The position numbers and the translations under genes were made by a program. A model generated the notes under the pieces. That model ran no database searches and had not been told where the DNA came from. It worked only from the letters and a program-made list of their open reading frames with translations. Positions 56,523 to 64,000 of a stretch of DNA of 64,000 bases are shown here, piece by piece; within the stretch, counting starts at the first letter, position 1; each line of letters starts with the position of its first letter. This stretch comes from Diphasiastrum complanatum (lineage: Eukaryota; Streptophyta; Lycopodiopsida; Lycopodiales; Lycopodiaceae): the NCBI GenBank assembly GCA_029204225.1, contig CM055100.1:5219512-5283511 (forward strand). The letters run 5' to 3'.

Positions 56523-56660
56523 TTGATACTATAAGGCGTATAGGACTCGAAACAGCCGATATGATTGGCCATATGCTATGTGGATCCGGAATCCAGAAAT
56601 CAAGAGTTGTTGTTGGATGCTTCTTGATGGATTGTCATGAAGGCATCATGATCCGCTTCT
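56523..56660. other. Short linker of unknown origin
   Basis: Sequence between the miniature element and decayed copia RNase H. A minus-strand open stretch (to 56600) is fused to the copia frame but has no motif. Confidence 0.3.
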
Positions 56661-59600
56661 TGAATAGGGTGCTTCTGCAACATTGAGTCCGAATATGCTC
56701 TCAAACAAATATTAGTCCTTTCATAAACTATGCCAAAGTCTTTTGTAGCCGAGATGTACCTTAACACCCTTTTTGCTCTTTCCAATGACATATTAATGGA
56801 CTTTGCATATATTGACTCAACTTGCCAACACAAAAACTAAGATCTGGTCTAGTGATGGTTAGGTTTATCAAGGAACCAATAAGCATTCTATAGGTAGTGA
56901 TGTCCTCAAAGGATGCTTCATCACTTTCCTTAGAAACTTTTACACTTAGTTGCATAGGAGTTTCAACTCCTTTACAATCAATCATGCCAAATCTTGCTAA
57001 GATTGATCTAGCATACTTAGATTGACATATGAAGGTAAAATCATTACTTCTAGTGACTTCTATTCCAAGTATAACTTTAAGAAGTCCTAGATCTACCATC
57101 TTAAATTCACTAGACAAGGAAACTTTTACATTCTTAATGCCATCTAGATCATTTCCTGTGAGTATAATGTCATCAACATATAAAACTAAGATAATCTTTC
57201 CATCATTACATTTGTAGTACAATGATGCTTCATAAGAACTTACAACAAATCCAATGGAAATAAGATAGGAATGCAACCCAGAGTACCATGCTCTTGGTGC
57301 TTGCTTGAGTCCATAAAGACTCTTTTTCAAGAGACACACCTTGTCTTCTTCTCAATCTTTGATGAAGCCCTCGGGTTGGCATATGTAGATTTCTTCTTCC
57401 AAGAATCCATTCAAGAAAGCAGTTGTCACATCAAGTTGGAAGAGCTCCCATTTGAAAGAAGTTGCAAGACATATGATTAATCTAATGGTCACAAGCTTTG
57501 CAACAGGTGCAAAGGTTTCATCATAATCTATGCCTTTGACTTGGAAAAAACCTTTTGCTACAAGTCTAGCTTTGTACTTATGAATGGAACCATCTTGATT
57601 ATATTTCAATCTATATGTCCATTTACAAGTAAGAGGCTTCTTTCCATAAGGTAAATAAACAAGTTTCCAAGTTTGATTTTCCATTAATGCATGAAACTCT
57701 ACTTGCATAGCTTTCCTCCAATATTGAGACTTATTTGCTTCCTCAAAACTAGTTGGTTCTTCAAGCATAGTAGTCAAGAAAGTATAAGAGTTGAGTAGTT
57801 GAGAATCTTCCCTTTGCTCCCCTTTGTCACTATAAGTGAGGCTTGATGACTCAATCCTTGTCCTTGTTGATCTTCTTGGCACCCATTGGATTGGAGTAGG
57901 TTCCACTTGCTCTTCATCTTCATGAAGCTCCTCCTTGGCCATAGCATGATCTTTGACAAGTTGAGTGTTGTTGGAAGTCACCTTTCCTTTGGCTTGGAGA
58001 GATTCATCAAAAAGTACATCTCTACTAGCAACAACTTTTTTTGTAATAGGATCATATATCCTATAAGATTTCTTACTTTCACTATAACCAACAAAGATGC
58101 CTTTGAAAGAAGTGGCATCTTCCTTTTTCCATGTTTCTAAAGGAATATGTACATAACAAGTACATCCAAAACTTTCAAATCACTAAGATTTGGCTTTTTG
58201 CGAAACAATACTTCATAAGGTGTAAGTCCTTTAATGGCACTATTAGTCATTCTATTACAAAGAAAGTTTGCACATAAAATAGCTTCTCCCCAAAATGAAA
58301 TAGGAACAGATGCATCTAATCTCATAGCTATAGCACACTCACATAGTGTCCTATTCTTTCTCTCAGCTACTCCATTTTTTTGTGGAGTATATGTACAAGT
58401 AAACTCTCTCTTTATGCCATTAGTTTCACAAAACTCTTTCATTCTATTGGAGACGTACTCCCCTTCATTATCACTTCTTAATACTTTCAAGCTAGTATTA
58501 AGTTGCTTTTCCACAAGAGTTTTGAGCTTTACAAAGGACTCAAAAACTTCACTTTTTTTAGACAAGAGATAAACCCAAGAGTATCTTGATTTATCATCAG
58601 TAAAAGTGACATACATAAGAGCTCCACCATTTGATTCATGTGAAAATGAATGAATATTTGAGTGTATAAGGTCAAGAGGAGAGTTAGATCTTATCAAAGA
58701 TCTCTTGAAAGGAAGCTTATGAGATTTGGAGAGTCCACAAGCTTCACAAAGCTTGCCACACTTGGATATGGTTTTGGGAAGTCCTCTTGCTAGCTCTTTT
58801 GTCACCATGATCTCCATAGCTTTGTAGTTAGGATGGCCTAACCTTTTGTGCCATAATTCCACTTGAGCGAGCTCCTCCCTTGCCATGTTCACACTTCCAA
58901 CCATCACATTAGAATCCAATTTGAATAACCTCCCTTGCTTGAAACCACTAGCAATACATTTCTTTCAAGATAGAACATGCTCCATGCTTGAAATGTACAT
59001 CCAATCCCCTATTGATAAGTTGTCCTACACTCAACAAGTTCTTTGTAATTGAAGGTACATAAATAAAATTGTCTAGATCTACTTTTTTAGATGATCCTAG
59101 ACATAAAGGAATGGATCCAACAGCTACAATCTCACATTCTTGATCACTTGTAGTGAAAATAAATCTCTTAGAACTATTGTAAGAAAGTAGATTAGAAAAG
59201 TAGCCTTTTTGGTGAGTCATGTGAGAGCTTGCCCCACTATCAATCCACCAAGTGTCTTGATTACATGTTTGTGGTGAGGATACCATCAAAGATAGATTGC
59301 CTTCTTCCTCCTCCTCAAGCACAAGATTGTCTTGATTGTCCTTCTCTTGGGCATTCTTCTTCTTGTAGCACTCGGATGCAAACACTTTAGCTTCTTCTTG
59401 TCCTTCTTGCTCTTGCCTTTGGAACTTGATGCTCCATCTTTGTTCTCCATCTCCATGTCTTGAGTCTTCTTTGATAGAAACTTCTTCGTCTTGCCTTTCA
59501 AAGAAAAGTTAGATTTTTCATCACCATCATTCAAAGATAAGGAACTCATCCTACTTTTGATATGAAGCATTCTACTCTCCTGACTAACAAGCACACTTTG

Positions 59601-60136
59601 AAGTTTTTCAATACTAGGAAGTGAATCTTGAATAGCAAAGGTTTGAAGAAGTTTGGAATAATCATCTCGTAATCCATTCAAAATGATTTGAACTAATTCA
59701 TCATCTTTGATTTTATCATCTATAGAACACAACTTCTTATTCAAAGATTTGATCCTAAAGACATAATTTTGGGCACTTTCACTACTTCCTTTCATGCTTT
59801 GAAGGATTCGATTCCTAAGCATGAGTATCCTTGAAGTGTTCTTGGATCATAAATGGATTTTAATGAATCCCATGCCTCTTTGGATGTGGTACAAGATGAG
59901 ATTTCTTTCAAAAGTTCACTACTTACATTCATTTTTATGCAGTGTAATGCAACTCTACATCTCTTTTTGTACTTAGCCAATTCAACTCCTCCTTGAGGAT
60001 CTACTTCCACCTCAAGTACAATGTCATAAAGATCATGAAGTATAAGCAAAGACTCCATTCGAACTATCCAAGTAGCATAATTAGTGGATGTAAGTCTTTC
60101 ACTAGCTTCAAGCAAAAAACCACCCATTGATGCCAT
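56661..60136 (-). pseudogene. Copia gag-pol (family D), 3' truncated
   Basis: Gag starts at 60136 (MASMGGFLLEASERLTSTNYATW), with a frameshift near 59820, and gag continues to 59400. The zinc knuckle is lost: a small out-of-frame deletion near 59385 joins KCL to FASECYKKK, removing the first two Cys and the His. Protease (WWIDSGASSHM, near 59245), integrase (58919-58137: HKRLGHPN, CEACGLSKSH, SDNEGEY, GVAERKNR), linker (57981-57800), RT (57800-56990: KARLVAKGFF, LDVTTAFLNGFLEE, LYVDDIIL) and the start of RNase H (to LRAYSDS, about 56670) follow, with frameshifts near 58140-57990 and 57350. RNase H catalytic residues beyond the first are missing, as are the 3' LTR and polypurine tract. Confidence 0.9.
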
Positions 60137-60660
60137 TTTTGAATGTGAAAAAGCACTAAAAACTCTTATGGCTTCTCTAAGAGATCTGAACCTAAAGTGT
60201 TCTAGAAATTTAGAAAGCTTATAGACTGAATTCTATCACTCATGAACCAATCTAGACTCGATGGAGATTTAGATTCTAGTCTCAAACTTGCAAAATCACT
60301 CCTTAATCTATGATGTTTAGCAATTTCTCTCTTCAACCTCAACATACACTCAAAACATCGGAGAAGATCAATTAGTGCACCTAATTCAAGCTTTAATTTT
60401 AATTTTTTGGCTGATTTAATCCAAGAACTAATCAAGGGTTTAGATTCACTATAGAAAATGCTTGATTTTGCATTAAAAATCTCTCAAATTGGGTATGTGA
60501 GTCAAATTCTACAAATTTTTGAAATTTCTCAGTCAAAACCGGAGCTGTACAGCCTCACACGTGTGAAAAGAGTTCCTACAACCCACAACAAGATCTGGAC
60601 CAAAATTTTTGAGGATAGCTATCAAATCCAACTCGCGCAACATGTTTAATATCTACAAAT
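60137..60660 (-). other. Leader of the family D copia, cut on the right
   Basis: Non-coding leader with TCACACGTGTGA at 60555-60566. No primer site or LTR is reached before unrelated sequence begins near 60665. Confidence 0.5.
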
Positions 60661-60664
60661 CGAA

Positions 60665-61227
60665 TGATACCGTCCCTGTAGATCATCCGCTTTCCATTCG
60701 TTAGAGCCTCCTATTTTGCCTTTTTCCATTCTTGAACCTGAATGAAAGTAAGGTCTTCATCCAGGTATATCGTGGTACCCCGGAGTACAGATCTCTTCCC
60801 TAGCACTTCACGACGACCAGTTGCAAATGCAAAGCGTATGACAAGAGTACCTTGGCACTGATAATGAATATATGTCCGACTATGAAGATCAATGGGATGG
60901 TAATGATTATGAGAACAATAACCAAAGTGACTAGTATGATGGTGATGGTGGCGATTGTCAACAAGATGATCAACAATGTGATGATACGGACGAGCATGAA
61001 CAATATTCTGATGGGGATCATGTTTGTCAACTACATGATCAGGAATATCAGCTTGGTGATGCAAACGAATATAACGATGGTCCAAATGAGAACGAGTATA
61101 GCATTGTTGATTATGAGGGTCATAATCACTCTGAATGGCAACATGAGGACCAGTATGGCCCTATAGGTCAACCAAATGATATCCCTGAAAGTTGTGACTA
61201 CAATGAAGAAGATCCAGTGGTTCACAA
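60665..61227. other. Chimeric fragment with an acidic low-complexity frame
   Basis: On the plus strand, one frame from about 60846 is open apart from one TAG (about 60933) and encodes an Asp/Glu/Asn/Gln/His/Tyr-rich tail (for example SDYEDQWDGNDYENNNQSD). It continues into the first bases of the LTR. On the minus strand, 60845-60711 reads LGKRSVLRGTTIYLDEDL, similar in style to short basic blocks seen in retroelement or LINE-associated proteins. Neither is firmly identified. Confidence 0.35.
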
Positions 61228-61882
61228 TGTGAAAAATACAGATCCTAAGTGGATCTAAACTCCAAGATCATTGGCTTGAATGCTTGCACTCCAAACTACA
61301 TAAGCTAGGAATTGGCAACACATTCTATGCTACCTAGAATGCAAAGAACTTGATCAAAAAGCATTTATCACAAATGGAAACTTCCATAAACATCAAGTGC
61401 GGCCCAAAATAGCATTATACAGTCCATAATACATCAGCCTACCACTTTTGGAAAGCACCTAAGATCATACACAATAGCTTGAAGACAATACACACAACAA
61501 TGCTCTCAATGGAGGAAGAAACAATGACAATGATCTATTGATCTCAATGAAGCATACAAAAGGTTTCTCCTCCCTGTTCTCCACGAATTTCAGCCTAATA
61601 TAGGTGAGAGAGATGACTCTCTCTCCTCTCTCTAGAACTTAGGACCCAATTTTAGGGCACCAGTAGCCTAAAATAGCCAATTTTGGCCTATATGTCCAAA
61701 TAACATGATTTTGGTGTCATTTCGAAGGTCCTGAAGTTTGACACTTCTTCATACTGAAAAAATACACTTACTAAAAATATCTAGACCTGTTTCACACGTG
61801 TGAAAAGTCAGATCCTAAACTATGTGCCATTTTTAGCAATTTTGGCCTAAAACTAGACAAGGAAATGTTGACAATTTTCACA
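61228..61882 (-). repeat. 3' LTR of a B-related element, mosaic
   Basis: 655 bp, the same length and termini as element B's LTRs but inverted. The R-U5 half (61228 to about 61570) matches element B with one mismatch by eye. The U3 half (about 61571-61882) is strongly diverged with indels, yet keeps the palindrome TTTCACACGTGTGAAA (61790-61805) and a TATA-like word (61597-61603). Orientation and position directly after the long ORF make it a 3' LTR. Confidence 0.92.
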
Positions 61883-61892
61883 CTCCCTCTTC
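61883..61892 (-). other. Polypurine tract, identical to element B's
   Basis: Minus strand GAAGAGGGAG immediately precedes the LTR. Confidence 0.88.
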
Positions 61893-61895
61893 AAC

Positions 61896-63968
61896 TTAAC
61901 TTGCTAGTTTTACAACACTACTTTGTTCCAACTTAAGAATGATCTCCATCATAAGAATAGATCTCTTCTCAAGGATCCTAATATGTACAAAATAGGACAC
62001 AACATAATTGATATAGATAATAGTGTCCATATAGGATGCTTCACTATTTCTTACATCAATTTTACATAGAATCATAAAAATGGTACATGTAAAAGAACAT
62101 AGAATCTCAATTAATGAATTCCTCCATGTATCCATCTCTGGTTTCTCTGTAAAATAGCAGCAAACAAGTTGTAAATGAAAGTGATCAACAAGTGTTTGCA
62201 TGCCTCCTCCACATTTCACTATACATATAGTGAATGCAACATGTATCTCCATGAATGAACTTCCATCACAACCTTGCCTTTGTAGATCTTCAATCCATGA
62301 AAGACTTTGAGTGAATGAATGCCAAAAAGATGTGTTCCCTACTCCATTTGAATGACCAAAACCTGAACTTGAAATACTTGAAGTACCTCCACAAGATTTG
62401 CACACAACGCTTGATCCTACAATGTCAACAATTTGCCAATTTGCCAACACTAGAATACTAGATCTTGAACTTTGTTCAAAAGAAAACATATTGACCACTT
62501 CAATACCTTTCAAGATCTGAATGAATACATGTACTTGGTCATACAAACTAGCAATGATAACTATTCCATCTCCAAGATCCAAAGGATGCAAAACTATGGA
62601 ACTAGTTTTATTGAAATTTGACAATTTCAACACATTGACATAACAATGTTCATACATGAGATTAGGCAAGTGAGGTAGAGTAAGAAGACACTTCCTTGCA
62701 GCTCCAAAGACCTTACTTGAACCTTCAAGAACCTGTAAAAACAGATCCAAAATGCCTTGACCATTTGTCTCCTCTTTGATGCTTTTCACTAGCTTCGAAT
62801 TGCCACTTGTCTCTTGGTGTTGATGAAGCAATCCAAGATCAACCTCTTGATCTTCCAATAAGACATCAAAGATCTTGCATATGTGAACATCTTCAGATCT
62901 GAACCTCTGAAGATACTCCCTCTCAAACACATGATTAAGATCCCACAAGATCTCATCAATGCTCAAATTTGACCCTTCACTATAGTTAGTGAAAACAATG
63001 CCACCATCATAAACCAAAAGATAGATTCCAACATTTCCATTTAACATGAAGTAGAGTAGGTGAAGATGAGTATCAAACCTAATCAAAACAGCCCTCTTGA
63101 GTTCATAACAAACCTCAATAAGCTCACCAATGATATCTCCCTTGCCTTGAAGAAGTTGCCACTTGAGTTGCTCCATGTAGTCTTCTTCAACCAACCTTTT
63201 GCCATCTTGACCATGAATGAACAATCCACCACAATCATAGAATGCTTTGAGTTGATGAAGAGATGTTAGATCCATGCTTTGGATCTTCCCAAGAACCACT
63301 CTTCCATTGCCCTTTCCTTCACAAGACTCCCTCTTAATGCTAGCACCACAAAAGTTAGAAACCTCCCTCTTGATAGTTGCACCATAAGAAGTAGAAGACT
63401 CTTGAATATTAGAAGCCAAGAAAAGAATCCTTAGTACCTTCAACATAAGAGTGATTGAAGTACTCTCTCTTTTCAAACATGAACTTCTACTCAATGATTT
63501 AGGTAATGAGTCATATGATAATGATTCTTCCTCACTATCGTTCATAAAAACATCATTCAAAGTACATCCTACTTTGAACACTTCACATACTTCTCTTCCT
63601 TTTGACTTGTGATCTCCCTCACCAAGTCTCATGATAGAAACCTTTGATCTACTCTTTTTATGAAGAAATGTGACACCACTTGTTGCACAAATGACTTTAT
63701 CACAAAAAGATGTAAAAGAACCATTTCCTTCAAGCATGCTCAAAGCACCATCATCTTTTCCCACATGATTACATACATCAATATGAAAAGAATTAGAAGA
63801 ACAACCATCTTCTTGCAAAGAATGACACTTAGCATCTCCATCTTTTTCCATATGAACAAACAAGTCATTAGCAACAATCACTTCCAAAGAAGAATCTTCA
63901 TCAACTCCATTGATGAAGTTAGCTCCTTCCTTACCTTTTCCATTTTTGCACTTGCCATCTAGTTCCAT
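61896..63968 (-). CDS. Long ORF of unknown function in a non-gag-pol LTR element
   Basis: 690 codons from the first ATG in the window. The frame remains open upstream to the window edge, so the protein may be longer. It ends three bases from the polypurine tract, where RNase H would end in an autonomous copia element. I see no zinc knuckle, DSG protease, HHCC/DDE integrase, YVDD or RNase H motif. Residues 1-170 are acidic and Ser/Gly-rich. About 190-220 has a short internal repeat (YGATIKRE / CGASIKRE). About 225-490 looks globular (LKWQLLQGKGD, SIDEILWDLNHVF, ILDLFLQVLEG, NFNKTSSIV). 515-550 is Ser/Gly-rich with VCKSC. 618-638 and 648-666 are hydrophobic and could be membrane segments. The codon pattern and lack of stops over 2 kb argue for recent selection or very recent insertion. 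Family not recognised. Alternatives are a captured host gene or an extra ORF native to the lineage. Confidence 0.75.
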   Translation of the reverse strand: MELDGKCKNGKGKEGANFINGVDEDSSLEVIVANDLFVHMEKDGDAKCHSLQEDGCSSNSFHIDVCNHVGKDDGALSMLEGNGSFTSFCDKVICATSGVTFLHKKSRSKVSIMRLGEGDHKSKGREVCEVFKVGCTLNDVFMNDSEEESLSYDSLPKSLSRSSCLKRESTSITLMLKVLRILFLASNIQESSTSYGATIKREVSNFCGASIKRESCEGKGNGRVVLGKIQSMDLTSLHQLKAFYDCGGLFIHGQDGKRLVEEDYMEQLKWQLLQGKGDIIGELIEVCYELKRAVLIRFDTHLHLLYFMLNGNVGIYLLVYDGGIVFTNYSEGSNLSIDEILWDLNHVFEREYLQRFRSEDVHICKIFDVLLEDQEVDLGLLHQHQETSGNSKLVKSIKEETNGQGILDLFLQVLEGSSKVFGAARKCLLTLPHLPNLMYEHCYVNVLKLSNFNKTSSIVLHPLDLGDGIVIIASLYDQVHVFIQILKGIEVVNMFSFEQSSRSSILVLANWQIVDIVGSSVVCKSCGGTSSISSSGFGHSNGVGNTSFWHSFTQSLSWIEDLQRQGCDGSSFMEIHVAFTICIVKCGGGMQTLVDHFHLQLVCCYFTEKPEMDTWRNSLIEILCSFTCTIFMILCKIDVRNSEASYMDTIIYINYVVSYFVHIRILEKRSILMMEIILKLEQSSVVKLAS

Positions 63969-64000
63969 TGAAGAGCCACCAAGACTTGAAAATCTATGAG

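Noticed and set aside
61896-63968. Reading the 690-codon ORF as highly diverged copia pol
   Set aside because: None of the landmark motifs that survive even in decayed copies (DSGASS, HRRLGHP, YVDD, SKKQ, LTKPL) appears at the expected positions or anywhere else.

Overview
The window is plant nuclear DNA: AT-rich, packed with nested and broken LTR retrotransposons, and holding one clear host gene, a Dof-type zinc-finger transcription factor at 26525-27730. Ty1/copia elements with initiator-Met tRNA primer sites (TGGTATCAGAGC), an Athila-like or other plant Ty3/gypsy family, and a plant-only Dof domain all point to a land plant. The large TE load and the many distinct copia families suggest a big genome such as that of a fern or another non-seed plant. 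The species cannot be read from the sequence, and that last step is inference.

Layout. 1-12.8 kb: two old copia elements of different families, both scrambled in a way that a single ~4.5 kb inversion (about 5108-9657) would explain. The inverted block also carries three apparent exons of a gene fragment resembling a C48/Ulp1 cysteine protease. 12.8-15.6 kb: decayed gypsy pol, interrupted by an unidentified ~1 kb insertion. 15.6-20.1 kb: a 5' LTR and broken gag-pol of another copia. 20.3-22.5 kb: the 3' half of a retrotransposon whose ORF is not gag-pol. 22.5-24 kb: gypsy RT and copia protease scraps. 24.8-28.4 kb: the Dof gene with its CT-rich leader region. 28.4-33 kb: mostly non-coding, with a diverged direct duplication and microsatellites. 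33-41 kb: a copia deletion derivative abutting a long decayed gypsy element. 41.0-47.2 kb: complete copia element A (minus strand), target duplication TGTAG, inserted five bases inside the gypsy LTR. 48.1-54.5 kb: complete copia element B (plus strand), target duplication TAAAA, with LTRs differing at only two sites and an uninterrupted 1317-codon gag-pol; it is the youngest element here. 54.7-60.7 kb: copia fragments plus a miniature (TRIM-like) element. 61.2 kb to the right edge: the 3' part of an element with B-type LTR ends, whose long ORF (690 codons or more, open at the window edge) has no visible gag-pol motif.

The most unusual part is the right end. The element there shares LTR length, termini and polypurine tract with autonomous element B. 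The R-U5 half of its LTR is almost identical to B's, while its U3 half is strongly diverged. That is the pattern expected if B's machinery copied this element and the first-strand transfer switched templates. B and this element therefore look like an autonomous/parasite pair, with the parasite carrying an unrecognised protein. A second, older element at 20.3-22.5 kb has the same architecture (unrecognised ORF ending at the polypurine tract). A 12-16 bp palindrome centred on CACGTG recurs in the LTRs and leaders of nearly every copia family in the window.
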